From Cobetia crustatorum (lineage in GTDB: Bacteria; Pseudomonadota; Gammaproteobacteria; Pseudomonadales; Halomonadaceae), in NCBI RefSeq assembly GCF_000591415.1, contig NZ_JEMF01000032.1, positions 17,034 to 81,033 on the forward strand: DNA of 64,000 bases, read 5' to 3'. Below, in pieces: positions 27,226 through 36,195 of the stretch. A program made the position numbers and the translations under genes. Positions within the stretch are counted from its first letter, which is position 1, and the number at the start of each line of letters is the position of its first letter. The notes under the pieces are model-generated. The model was not told where the DNA came from, did not search any database, and saw only the letters and a program-made list of their open reading frames with translations.

Positions 27226-28197
27226 GTGCCGCATCAGCAGTAGAAAGCGTGGTCACCTTACGCGTCGAGCGAAGTGGCGCCCTGGCACTGGTGCAGGATG
27301 GCGGGCGTCTCGGCGTGCGTCATCTTGGCGTCACTCAGGGTGGCGCTGCCGATTGGGTCTCACTGGGCTGGGCCAACTGGTTGCTGGGGAATGCGCCTGA
27401 TGCGGCGGCGCTCGAGATTACCCTTGGGGGGGGGGCTGAGCTTGAAGGTCGAGCAGGGAGGTACTCTAGCCCTGCATGGGGCAGATCTTGCCGCGACCCT
27501 CGATGGTGAGCCGCTGTTGCCCGGTCGGGCATTCACGGTAACGACAGGACAGGTAATCAAGTTCGAGCGCCCCGTGACTGGTCTGAGAGCCTATCTCGCC
27601 TTTGCGGGCGGGCTGGATGTGGCGCCGGTGTTGGGCAGTGTTGCCTGCGTGGTGCGTGATGGTCTTGGCGGCCTGGACGGTGAAGGCCGCGCGCTGGCCA
27701 GCGGTGATGAGCTGCGTGCTGCCCGCAATGAGCTGTCCTTGCGCAAGCTGCCGCAAGCTGCCCTGGACTGGCAAACAGGTCTATCGCCTGCCGACCAGGA
27801 GACGGCAATCATTTTGCCGCTGGTGGTTGGAGCGCAAATCGCCGAGTTCAGTGGTGATAGTCTTTATCGTGCCTTCAACAGTGACTGGGCAGTGGATGGC
27901 CGCGCTGACCGGATGGGCGTGCGTTTGACGGGTCCACGACTGGAGCGCGATGGGGCGGGAATGGTCTCGGAAGGGATTCCGCTCGGCGCGGTACAGGTGC
28001 CGGCGGATGGCCAGCCGATCGTATTGCTCAATGATCGTCAGACCATTGGTGGCTACCCGCGTATCGGCGCCTTGACGCCACTGGCATGTGCACAGCTGGG
28101 GCAATGTGTGCCGGGTACTCGTGTACGGCTGGCCGCGGTAACGCCGGGTCAGGCACGCCGTGACTACTTGAGGGCATTGAAAGCCTGGCAGGTGTGA
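27222..28197 (+). pseudogene. pxpC: 5-oxoprolinase subunit C (KipA family) split at a ten-G tract
   Basis: Two frames together encode a PxpC of about 324 residues. The first frame gives LVQDGGRLGVRHLGVTQGGAAD and WANWLLGNAPDAAALEITLGGG up to the G-run at 27426-27435; the second continues LSLKVEQGGTLALHGADLAA, the family regions AYLAFAGGLDV, SDWAVDGRADRMGVRLTGP, SEGIPLGAVQVPADGQPIVL and DRQTIGGYPRIG, to the stop at 28197. Nine G instead of ten would restore a single frame. The overlap with pxpB (ATGA) is normal. Either a homopolymer read error or an on/off slippage tract. Confidence 0.85.
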
Positions 28198-28212
28198 TCA
28201 AGCGCTTTGCAC

Positions 28213-28249
28213 AAAAAAAGGGCCTCCAAGTGGAGGCCCTTTCGGTTTT
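28213..28249 (+). terminator. Intrinsic terminator after pxpC
   Basis: AAAGGGCCTCC (28217-28227) pairs with GGAGGCCCTTT (28232-28242) over a four-base loop, preceded by an A-run and followed by CGGTTTT. It lies about 20 bp after the pxpC stop and ends the pxp operon. Confidence 0.85.
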
Positions 28250-28267
28250 CCCGTTAAGGAATCTTTG

Positions 28268-28432
28268 ATGCAGTCGGAGCTGATTGATCAGATCACCTCC
28301 TTGATGAACAGATTCCCGGAGAAACATTGCGCGAGCATCGGGAAACTGTGCGCTGATTCGTGGGTAATGAAAGAACACGAAGCAGTGCGGTCGTCATGGA
28401 GAGAATATTTACCCTCACATGCCAACGGGTAA
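28268..28432 (+). CDS. Possible small protein (54 residues), unknown
   Basis: A 54-codon ATG frame starts seven bases after AAGGA (28256-28260), an ideal ribosome site, and encodes MQSELIDQITSLMNRFPEKH followed by a charged helix-like segment (SSWREYLPSHANG at the end). It starts 19 bp after the pxp terminator and has no evident promoter, which counts against it, and contains the GGTAATGAAAGA motif. No family is recognised. It is the only candidate in the 361-bp gap before the methyltransferase; the remainder of the gap (28433-28558) shows no feature. Confidence 0.3.
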   Translation: MQSELIDQITSLMNRFPEKHCASIGKLCADSWVMKEHEAVRSSWREYLPSHANG

Positions 28433-28558
28433 AGAACGGTTTATCCCCCGAACGGGACTGTACTTGCAAGAATAACGGTTGACGCAACGCGACGCCAGCA
28501 ATTTTAGAGCGCTGTTTCCTAATTTTTACCACAATGGCCATTTCGCGGCTTTTCCTTG

Positions 28559-29607
28559 TCAGAGGTGAGGGCGGCCAGTGCCTGATGCATGCTGTGCAGG
28601 ACGCTTGCGCAGCCGCCACAGATGTACCTCCAGCCAGCCAGCCTCCAGGGCCTGTGCGATGTTGCGTTGCATCAGTGCGAACGTCGGGCCAAAGATCAAT
28701 TCGGGCGTCAATGCTCTCGCGGCAAGCATGGCGTTTGATAGCTCTTGAGCATCGCAGCTGCCGAGCGGATCTTCAGCGTTATCGCTCTGATGTGAGGAAC
28801 GGGCATGCTGCTGGCGGCGTGCTTGCCAGGCGAGCACCTGATCAGTCAGCTCGACATGTGTATCAACCTCAAATCCGCTGTTGGCCATGGCTTCATGTAG
28901 TTCTTCACAGGTCGCGAGCTGATCGGCACGCGTTGTCAGCGCCCAGGGTACCGGTAGCTCAGGTCGCTCGCCGAAGGCTTGTGCCTGCACGCTGAGCACT
29001 GGCTCATGCAATATCAGATAACCGTCATCCTCCAGGCAGTCATGCCACTGCTTCAGCACGCCAGGTTTGTCACTGAGGTGCACCAGCAGATGTTGACTTA
29101 ACACACGATCAAAACGCCGACCGGGTAGTGCCGGGTGCAGCTCGGGGTAGCAGGCGTCGCCTTCAAGAACGCGGATATGCTCGCTCAGTCCCGTAGCCCG
29201 ATTCAGGGCGATAGCCACTTGGCAGAGACTATCCGAGAGATCGAGTGTGGTGACATGATGTTGGACACCGTTGCGTGCGGACTGGCTTACCAGATGGCGA
29301 GCCAGTCCGCCGAGCCCGGCGCCGGCTCCAGAATCTTGAGTGGAGTGAAGGAGGAAGGTTTCTGCAGCTTGGCCAATGCAAGTAATTCGTGGGTGCCTCC
29401 CACGCCACCCAGGTGTAACTGGTCCAATCCGGCCAGTGCCGTTACCGGTACCTCACTGGGCGGATAAGCACTCAGCAGCGCCTCCAGCGCGCTGTTGAGT
29501 GCTGCATGACGGCTGGCGGACGCGTAGTGGGATACCTGATCACAGGCCATTTTCAGGTGGCGTGAGGTTGAGCCGCCGGGCTCATCCTCACGATAGTTTT
29601 CTGTCAT
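28559..29607 (-). pseudogene. Class I SAM-dependent methyltransferase split by a -1 frameshift
   Basis: Two frames combine to a protein of about 349 residues. The first runs from ATG 29607 (GGAG six bases upstream) to the glycine-rich SAM motif, which reads LKILEPAPGS but becomes LKILEPGAGLGGLARHLV when one C is added near 29322. The second frame supplies TTLDLSDSLCQVAIALNRA (motif with the ribose-binding Asp), IRVLEGDACYPEL, FDRVLSQHLLVHLSDKPGVL, WHDCLEDDGYLILHEPV, which are motifs II-IV of class I methyltransferases, and stops at 28559. The substrate is unknown. It lies alone between pxpC and the acyl-CoA synthetase. As with the other split genes a sequencing error is the simplest explanation. 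Confidence 0.75.
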
Positions 29608-29699
29608 CTCATTCTCCGGCCGTTCGTGGCTCATGGCCGGCCTCTGGTGTGGTTTATCCCATCATCACCTTTTGTATCTTCTGGCCCTTCCTTGGCCAT

Positions 29700-31439
29700 T
29701 CATTCATCTAGCCCTAGCTCGGCGGTGGCCGTCTCGCGCATCTTGAATTTCTGGATCTTGCCAGTCACGGTCATCGGGAATTCGTCGACAAACTTGATAT
29801 AGCGCGGCACCTTGAAGTGGGCAATGCGCCCCTGACAGAACGCTTTCAGACCCTCAGCATCGAGTTGCTCGCCGTCCTTGAGCTTGACCCACGCCATCAC
29901 TTCCTCGCCATAACGCTCATCGGGCACGCCGATCACCTGCACATCCGATACCGCTGGATGCGTATAGAGGAAGTCTTCTATTTCGCGTGGATAGATGTTC
30001 TCGCCTCCGCGAATGATCATGTCCTTGATGCGCCCGACAATCGTGACGTATCCGTCACTATCCAGCGTAGCGAGGTCGCCAGTGTGCATCCATCGGCCAC
30101 TGTCGATGGCTTTGGCGGTCGACTCCGGATTGTTCCAGTAGCCCAGCATCACGCTGTAACCGCGCGTGCACAGCTCGCCTTTTTCACCACGCGATACCAC
30201 ACGGCCAGTGTCTGGATCGACGATCTTGATTTCCAGATGCGGGTGCAGTGTACCGACGGTGGAGACGCGTTTTTCGAGGGGGGCTTCGCGGGTGGTTTGC
30301 AAGCTCACGGGACTGGTTTCGGTCATGCCATAAGCGATGGTGACTTCACTCATGTGCATGCGCTCAATGACTTGGCGCATGACCTCGATAGGACAGATGG
30401 AACCCGCCATGGTGCCGGTGCGCAAGCTCGACAGATCAAACTCGCCAAAGCGTGGGTGCTCAAGCTCGGCAATGAACATGGTCGGCACGCCAAACATGGC
30501 GGTAGCGCCTTCCTCGCTGACTGCCTGTAGCGTCGCTAGCGGATCAAAACCCGCCTCGGGATAGATGATGGCAGCGCCGTGGGTCAGGCAGCCCAGATTG
30601 CCCATCACCATGCCAAAGCAGTGATAGAGCGGCACTGGCATCACCAGCTTGTCGTGCTCGCTGAGATTCATGCGCTCGGCGACGAAGAAGCCGTTGTTGA
30701 GGATGTTGTGATGCGAGAGCGTGGCGCCCTTGGGGGCACCAGTCGTACCGGAGGTGTACTGGATATTGATCGGGTCATCGAAGGTCAGGCTCCTTTGAAT
30801 CTCAATCATCGCTTCATGCGTCACGTTGTCGGCACCACTCAATACATCCTGCCAATGCAGCATGCCGGGGAGTGCATCTCCCGGCTCGAAACAGATCAGG
30901 CGCTTGAGATCCGGTAGAGCAACATTGTGAATGCCATGACGCCCTTGCTGTTGAGATGATTCCGGGAATAGCTCCTCAAGAATCGCCACATAATCAGAGC
31001 CCTTGAAACGTGACTGGAAGAGCAACGTGGCCGCGCCGGATTGCTTGAGTGCATAGGCCAGTTCGTGGCCACGATAGCTAGGGTTGAGGTTGACCAGCAC
31101 CACGCCGATCTTGGCGGTGGCGTACTGGATCAAGGTCCATTCGGCGCGATTGGGTGACCAGATGCCGACTCTGTCTCCGCGCGTGATGCCCATCGCCAGA
31201 AGTCCGCGTGCGACGCGCTCGACCTCCTGGTGTAGCTCAGTCCAGTTATAACGCAGGTTCTGATGACAACTGATGAGTGCGTCACGCTCCGGGTAGGTAG
31301 CGCAGATACGATCGAGGCAGTCGCCGATGGTTTCGCCCATCAGTGGCGTGTCGGAAGTGGCGCTAAGATAGCTGACATCGTGAGCGCTGAATGATGAAGG
31401 TGTGGCGGGATGGCGTGAGTCAATGGCGTCCTGTGGCAT
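29700..31439 (-). CDS. AMP-binding acyl-CoA synthetase (FadD/medium-chain type)
   Basis: The 579-residue enzyme activates a carboxylic acid to its CoA thioester through an acyl-adenylate. The P-loop-like motif [20 protein letters not shown] (residues ~200-220), the A5 motif [11 protein letters not shown], the A7/A8 region [36 protein letters not shown], and the catalytic lysine in [13 protein letters not shown] near the C-terminus are clear. It is downstream of and on the same strand as the MerR regulator (174-bp gap) and may be co-regulated with branched-chain catabolism; similar synthetases accompany liu genes in other gammaproteobacteria. The acid (fatty acid, acetoacetate or branched-chain acid) is not determinable. 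Confidence 0.92.
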   Translation of the reverse strand: MPQDAIDSRHPATPSSFSAHDVSYLSATSDTPLMGETIGDCLDRICATYPERDALISCHQNLRYNWTELHQEVERVARGLLAMGITRGDRVGIWSPNRAEWTLIQYATAKIGVVLVNLNPSYRGHELAYALKQSGAATLLFQSRFKGSDYVAILEELFPESSQQQGRHGIHNVALPDLKRLICFEPGDALPGMLHWQDVLSGADNVTHEAMIEIQRSLTFDDPINIQYTSGTTGAPKGATLSHHNILNNGFFVAERMNLSEHDKLVMPVPLYHCFGMVMGNLGCLTHGAAIIYPEAGFDPLATLQAVSEEGATAMFGVPTMFIAELEHPRFGEFDLSSLRTGTMAGSICPIEVMRQVIERMHMSEVTIAYGMTETSPVSLQTTREAPLEKRVSTVGTLHPHLEIKIVDPDTGRVVSRGEKGELCTRGYSVMLGYWNNPESTAKAIDSGRWMHTGDLATLDSDGYVTIVGRIKDMIIRGGENIYPREIEDFLYTHPAVSDVQVIGVPDERYGEEVMAWVKLKDGEQLDAEGLKAFCQGRIAHFKVPRYIKFVDEFPMTVTGKIQKFKMRETATAELGLDE

Positions 31440-31613
31440 GGTGCAGTCCTGTGTCCTTGGTTGTTATTGGCGTGGCAAGGCTGTGCAGGGGGAGTCGCCG
31501 TTAGGCGGGGTGGTGAGGCTAAAACATGATAGGGCCGCTCTTCGGCGGCGCCATGTGCTACATCAAGTCTTGTTGATGCCTGTCTTCAAGCACTCTATTC
31601 AAGTGTGCTGTCT

Positions 31614-32153
31614 TCAATCATCCGTCTTCAAACGCGCGAGTGCTTCACGGGCACGGCTTTCTACATCGTCAAGCTCACGTTGCATGGTGGTGAGATCGTG
31701 CAGCTGGCGCTCGAGTCCTTCGCGTTTGTCGCTCAGAATGCCGAGCAAGCGCGTCAACTGCTTCTCTCCACCGCCATCGGCTGCATCGTAAAGATCGACT
31801 ACTTCGCGAATCTCGGCCAGCGAAAAGCCTAGCCGCTTGCCGCGCAGGGTCAGCTTGAGGCGCACGCGGTCCTTGTCGCGATAGACACGTGTCTGGCCGC
31901 GACGCTCTGGATGCAGCAGGCCTTCCTGCTCATAGAAGCGGATGGTACGGGTGGTCACATCAAAGTGACGTGCCAGCTCACCGATGCTCCAGGTGCGCTG
32001 ACTAGGGCGGATGCCACCGGAAGTCGTGCTGCTCAGCAGGCCATCTTCGTGGGCGGCAAGTGCTGCCTCTGCCGTCGGGTCCGGAGCGTTTGGCTCTGAA
32101 GAGGTATCCATCGGAGTATCCAGAAAAGTGTGTTGAGTCGTCGTGTTTGTCAT
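31614..32153 (-). CDS. liuR: MerR-family regulator of branched-chain amino acid catabolism (LiuR-like)
   Basis: The 179-residue protein has an unusually long polar N-terminal tail of about 53 residues, then the MerR winged helix WSIGELARHFDVTTRTIRFY and EQEGLLHPERRGQTRVYRDK, the wing RVRLKLTLRGKRLGFSLAEI, and a coiled-coil dimerisation helix to the end. The RRGQTRVY and KRLGFSLAEI stretches resemble LiuR proteins. A perfect palindrome TTTACGTTAACGTAAA lies 100 bp upstream between this gene and mmsA, and a near-copy precedes liuA, so autoregulation and control of both leucine and valine operons are expected. No effector-binding cysteines are seen. Confidence 0.88.
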   Translation of the reverse strand: MTNTTTQHTFLDTPMDTSSEPNAPDPTAEAALAAHEDGLLSSTTSGGIRPSQRTWSIGELARHFDVTTRTIRFYEQEGLLHPERRGQTRVYRDKDRVRLKLTLRGKRLGFSLAEIREVVDLYDAADGGGEKQLTRLLGILSDKREGLERQLHDLTTMQRELDDVESRAREALARLKTDD

Positions 32154-32252
32154 GGGCGCTGCCGCTCCGTGTACGAGTTACGTAGTGAAATATTCCCATG
32201 ACGCAGAGGCTGCCAGCGGCACCTAGCCGCTTTTTGCTATAGCCTAGCATTG

Positions 32253-32268
32253 TTTACGTTAACGTAAA
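32253..32268. promoter_or_regulatory. LiuR-type operator between liuR and mmsA
   Basis: TTTACGTTAACGTAAA is a perfect 16-bp palindrome followed by GG, located 100 bp from the regulator start (minus) and 134 bp from mmsA (plus). The twin at 15263 precedes liuA. A single site could serve both divergent promoters. The rest of the 248-bp gap shows no other strong feature. Confidence 0.8.
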
Positions 32269-32401
32269 GGGTAATAGTATTTGCATCCAACCAAGCAGAT
32301 GCTAGGTTGAGTCAGGTCGCATCTTCTCACGCCCGTCTGTGTAATGAAGAGCGTCACGTAGCCGTCCTCCCTAACAACAACAGTCATAGGAATGCCACGC
32401 C

Positions 32402-33991
32402 ATGTCTTCGTCTCTCTCTACTCCCACACCTTCTGCTGGTGGTGCACTCGAACTACTGTCGCGCTTGCGCGCTGTCGTGGCCGGCGAAAGCCAGCCGCTG
32501 GTACTGCCACAACTGATCAATGGGCAGTTTGTGGAAAGTACTGCTGATCAGCACATCAGCGTGACCAACCCGGCGACGAATACTGAAGTGGCACGGGTAC
32601 CACTCACGCCGCTGAGTGAATTGGATGACGCACTAGAGCTCGCCGAGCAGGCCTTTCTGCGCTGGCGCAACACGCCGGTACCGACGCGTGCCCGTCTGAT
32701 GCTCAGCTATCAGCACCTGCTCAAGCAGCATCACGATGAACTGGCCGAGATCATCTCCCACGAGCTGGGCAAGACATTTGATGATGCCAAGGGCGATGTC
32801 TGGCGTGGTATCGAGGTCGTCGAGCACGCCGCCAATATCCCGAGCCTGATAATGGGTGAGACGGTAGAAAACGTCGCCACCGGCATCGACAGCTACTCCG
32901 TGACCCAGTCGTTGGGTGTATGCCTGGGCATCACGCCGTTCAACTTCCCGGCCATGATACCGCTGTGGATGTTCCCGTTGTCGATCGCCTGCGGCAACGC
33001 CTTTGTCCTCAAGCCTTCTGAACAGGTACCGCTGACCACGCTGCGCCTGGCCGAACTGTTCATGGAAGCCGGTGCACCTGAAGGCATCCTGACGGTCGTG
33101 CAGGGTGGCCGTGATCAGGTCAATCATCTATTGGCTCACGAGATTCCACGGACGGTCAGCTTCGTTGGCTCGGTGCCGGTTGGTCAGCATATCTATCGCA
33201 CCGCAACGGATAATCTCAAGCGTGCCCAGTGTTTCGCGGGTGCCAAGAATCACATGGTAATCATGCCGGATGCCCCGGCAGACCAGGTGGTGAATGCGTT
33301 GGTGGGAGCCAGTGTCGGTGCAGCAGGTCAGCGTTGCATGGCGATTTCCGTCGCGGTATTCGTCGGCGATTCCAAGGCACTGATCGAGCGCGTGCGCGAT
33401 GCGCTGGCTGAAGTGCGTCCTGGTGGCTGGAATGACAAGGGGGCCAGCTACGGGCCGTTGATCTCGCCGCAGGCGCTGGAACGTGTGACGGGCTGGATTG
33501 GCCAGGGCGTCGAGGAAGGTGCCGAGCTGCTGCTGGATGGTCGTGGCATTACCGTCGAGGGATATCCCGATGGCAATTGGCTGGGGCCGTGCATGTTCTC
33601 CAAGGTGACGCCGGAGATGGTGCTGTATCGCGAGGAGATCTTCGGGCCGGTGCTGTGCTGCATGGAGGCAGCAGATCTGTCCGAGGCCATCGAGCTGATC
33701 AACAACAACCCCTACGGCAACGGCACCTCAATCTTCACTCGCTCTGGCGGGGCGGCACGCCGCTTCCAGAACGAGATCGCAGTGGGTCAGGTCGGGATCA
33801 ACGTGCCGATTCCGGTGCCGCTGCCGTTCTTCTCCTTCACCGGCTGGCGCGGCAGCTTCTTCGGCGATCTGCATGCCTATGGCAAGCAGGCGGTGCGTTT
33901 CTATACCGAGACCAAGACGGTGACGGCACGTTGGTTCGATGACGAGCCCACGGACAGCAACCAGCCGAACTTCTCTATTCAGATGCGCTGA
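32402..33991 (+). CDS. mmsA: CoA-acylating methylmalonate-semialdehyde dehydrogenase
   Basis: The 529-residue aldehyde dehydrogenase converts methylmalonate semialdehyde to propionyl-CoA, the last step of valine degradation. Signatures are [41 protein letters not shown], and the catalytic cysteine in [15 protein letters not shown]; the C-terminus has [20 protein letters not shown], characteristic of MmsA rather than other ALDHs. AGGAA precedes the ATG. It is some 25 residues longer than usual at the N-terminus. First gene of the valine operon, divergent from liuR. Confidence 0.95.
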   Translation: MSSSLSTPTPSAGGALELLSRLRAVVAGESQPLVLPQLINGQFVESTADQHISVTNPATNTEVARVPLTPLSELDDALELAEQAFLRWRNTPVPTRARLMLSYQHLLKQHHDELAEIISHELGKTFDDAKGDVWRGIEVVEHAANIPSLIMGETVENVATGIDSYSVTQSLGVCLGITPFNFPAMIPLWMFPLSIACGNAFVLKPSEQVPLTTLRLAELFMEAGAPEGILTVVQGGRDQVNHLLAHEIPRTVSFVGSVPVGQHIYRTATDNLKRAQCFAGAKNHMVIMPDAPADQVVNALVGASVGAAGQRCMAISVAVFVGDSKALIERVRDALAEVRPGGWNDKGASYGPLISPQALERVTGWIGQGVEEGAELLLDGRGITVEGYPDGNWLGPCMFSKVTPEMVLYREEIFGPVLCCMEAADLSEAIELINNNPYGNGTSIFTRSGGAARRFQNEIAVGQVGINVPIPVPLPFFSFTGWRGSFFGDLHAYGKQAVRFYTETKTVTARWFDDEPTDSNQPNFSIQMR

Positions 33992-34011
33992 AGGCGCTTT
34001 TTACCCAGCCC

Positions 34012-34077
34012 GCTGATGGCTCTTTTTGTCAGCCTGCTGATGGCACCTGAAGGTGCTGATGGCCCTTCAGGTGCGCC
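34012..34077. repeat. Short repeats and hairpin between mmsA and the acyl-CoA dehydrogenase
   Basis: GCTGATGGC occurs three times (34012-34020, 34036-34044, 34055-34063). GCACCTGAAG (34043-34052) pairs with CTTCAGGTGC (34065-34074), forming a stem whose loop includes the third copy. There is no T-run after it, so it may be an RNA processing or stability element in the polycistronic message. Confidence 0.5.
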
Positions 34078-34126
34078 AAGCCTAGCGACTGATCGCTGAT
34101 GACCAAGGACAACAGGAGGCACCTGC

Positions 34127-35293
34127 ATGAACTTTTCGCTGACCGATGACCAGCGTGCCCTGCAGGAGGGGGCGCGCGCCTTCGCCGATGCTGAGCTGGC
34201 GCCTTTTGCTGCAGAGTGGGACGCCACCTCTCACTTTCCCATCGAGACGCTCAGCAAGGCCGGTGAGGCCGGCTTCATGGGGCTTTATGTCGCCGAAGAG
34301 CATGGTGGGCTGGGCCTGCCGCGCTTGGATAGCTCCATCATTCTCGAGCAGCTGGCCACCGGCTGCATTTCCACTACGGCCTATATCACCATCCACAACA
34401 TGGTGGGATGGATGATTTCAAGCTTTGCCAGTGATGCGTGCCGTGAGCAGTGGGTGCCGGCGATGGTCAGTGGCGAAAAGCTGGGCTCCTACTGTTTGAC
34501 GGAGCCGGGCAGCGGCAGTGATGCCGCCAGTCTACGCACCCGCGCTGAGCGTGAAGGCGATGACTACTACCTGACCGGGTCCAAGATGTTCATCTCCGGT
34601 GCCGGTGCCACTGACGTGCTGGTAGTGATGGCACGCACTGGTTCACCAGACAGCGGCGCGAGCGGTATTTCTGCCTTCGTGGTACCCGCGGATGCAGACG
34701 GCATCAGCTACGGTAAGAAAGAAGAGAAGATGGGGTGGAATAGCCAGCCCACTCGCTTGGTGAATTTCGATCGTGTGCGCGTCTCGGCAGACCATCGACT
34801 GGGTGAAGAAGGCGAGGGTTTCCGCTTCGCCATGAAGGCGCTGGATGGTGGCCGCATCAACATCGCTACCTGCTCGCTGGGTGCAGCACAGAAAGCGTTG
34901 GAGTTGTCGCGTGATTATCTCGGTGAGCGCAAGCAGTTCGGGCGTGAGTTGGGTCAATTTCAGGCACTGCAGTTCAAGTTGGCCGACATGGCGACCGAGC
35001 TGACGGCGGCGCGCACGCTGGTGCGATTGGCGGCTTTCAAGCTCGATGAAGGGGATGCCGAGGCCAGTGCCCACTGTGCGATGGCCAAACGCTTCGCCAC
35101 TGACATGGGCTTCGAAGTCTGCAATCAGGCGCTGCAGTTGCATGGCGGCTACGGTTATATCCGCGAGTATCCGCTGGAGCGGCTGGTACGCGACACACGC
35201 GTGCACCAGATTCTGGAAGGCACCAACGAGATCATGCGTTTGATCATTGCGCGTCGTTTGATGACGCCAGGCATGATTGAGTCGCTGGTCTGA
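34127..35293 (+). CDS. Acyl-CoA dehydrogenase, probably isobutyryl-CoA dehydrogenase
   Basis: The 388-residue flavoenzyme is expected to oxidise isobutyryl-CoA to methacrylyl-CoA. It has SYCLTEPGSGSDAASLRT, KMFISGAGATDVLVVMA, the substrate-near LGERKQFGRELGQFQALQ and the C-terminal HQILEGTNEIMRLIIARRL, where the EGT glutamate is the usual catalytic base. This contrasts with the relocated base of LiuA. AGGAGG lies six bases before the ATG. The place between mmsA and the 3-hydroxyisobutyryl-CoA pathway genes gives the substrate assignment; sequence alone would say short/branched-chain acyl-CoA dehydrogenase. Confidence 0.9.
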   Translation: MNFSLTDDQRALQEGARAFADAELAPFAAEWDATSHFPIETLSKAGEAGFMGLYVAEEHGGLGLPRLDSSIILEQLATGCISTTAYITIHNMVGWMISSFASDACREQWVPAMVSGEKLGSYCLTEPGSGSDAASLRTRAEREGDDYYLTGSKMFISGAGATDVLVVMARTGSPDSGASGISAFVVPADADGISYGKKEEKMGWNSQPTRLVNFDRVRVSADHRLGEEGEGFRFAMKALDGGRINIATCSLGAAQKALELSRDYLGERKQFGRELGQFQALQFKLADMATELTAARTLVRLAAFKLDEGDAEASAHCAMAKRFATDMGFEVCNQALQLHGGYGYIREYPLERLVRDTRVHQILEGTNEIMRLIIARRLMTPGMIESLV

Positions 35294-35358
35294 GTGGCTG
35301 ATCCAGGCCTCCCATCCCCTACGGTTAACTTGTCGCAATTTTTTCAGAGGATTACGCG

Positions 35359-36195
35359 ATGTCATCCAGTCAAGCACAGGACAGTCAGGCACGAAACAAG
35401 TGTCTCGTTCTTGAGAAAGACCGTCATATCGCACGGATCACCATCAACAATCCGCCGGCCAATACCTGGACGGAAGCCTCGTTGATCGAGCTGGAGCAGT
35501 TACTCGATGAACTCGAACGCGATGGCAGTTTGAGTGCGGTAGTGATCACCGGCGAAGGCGACAAGTTCTTCTCCGCCGGTGCCGACCTCAAGACCTTCGC
35601 CGATGGAGACAAGGGCGTGGCCTCAACCATGGCGCGCCGTTTCGGGCTGGCTTTTGAGCGACTGGCCAACTTCCCGGGTGTCACGATTGCTGCCGTCAAC
35701 GGCTATGCCATGGGCGGTGGACTGGAATGTGCGCTGGCGTGTGATATTCGCATTGTTGAGCGTCAAGCCAGGTTGGCACTGCCGGAGGCCAAGGTCGGTT
35801 TGCTGCCGTGTGCAGGGGGAACTCAGCATCTGCCGTGGCTGGTGGGTGAAGGCTGGGCCAAGCGCATGATTCTGTGCGGTGAGCAGGTGGATGGCGAGAC
35901 GGCGGGTCGTATCGGGTTGGCAGAAGAAGTGGTCGAGAAAGGCCAGAGTCTTGAACGCGCGTTGGCGATCGCCGAAAGCGTGGCCAACCAGAGCCCGAGC
36001 GCCGTGGCGCGCTGCAAGGCGCTGATAATGTCGTCACGTCATCGTGGCATGAGTGACGGCCTGCGCATGGAGCGTGAGCTGTTTGTCGAGCTGTTTGATG
36101 ATCCCAATCAGAAGGAAGGCGTCAGTGCTTTCCTCGAGAAACGTGCGCCTCAGTGGGTGACAAGCGGCGAGGGTCAAGGGAGAGAGCAGTCATGA
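35359..36195 (+). CDS. Enoyl-CoA hydratase (methacrylyl-CoA hydratase role)
   Basis: The 278-residue crotonase-fold protein has FSAGADLKTFADG and YAMGGGLECALACDI, the two oxyanion-hole peptides, and LPEAKVGLLPCAGGTQHL. It lies 65 bp after the acyl-CoA dehydrogenase and overlaps the next gene by four bases, so in this operon it should hydrate methacrylyl-CoA to 3-hydroxyisobutyryl-CoA. AGAGGA precedes the ATG. The first of the two usual catalytic glutamates is not obvious (residue before GGLE/ECAL region carries E), so some doubt over exact chemistry remains. Confidence 0.9.
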   Translation: MSSSQAQDSQARNKCLVLEKDRHIARITINNPPANTWTEASLIELEQLLDELERDGSLSAVVITGEGDKFFSAGADLKTFADGDKGVASTMARRFGLAFERLANFPGVTIAAVNGYAMGGGLECALACDIRIVERQARLALPEAKVGLLPCAGGTQHLPWLVGEGWAKRMILCGEQVDGETAGRIGLAEEVVEKGQSLERALAIAESVANQSPSAVARCKALIMSSRHRGMSDGLRMERELFVELFDDPNQKEGVSAFLEKRAPQWVTSGEGQGREQS

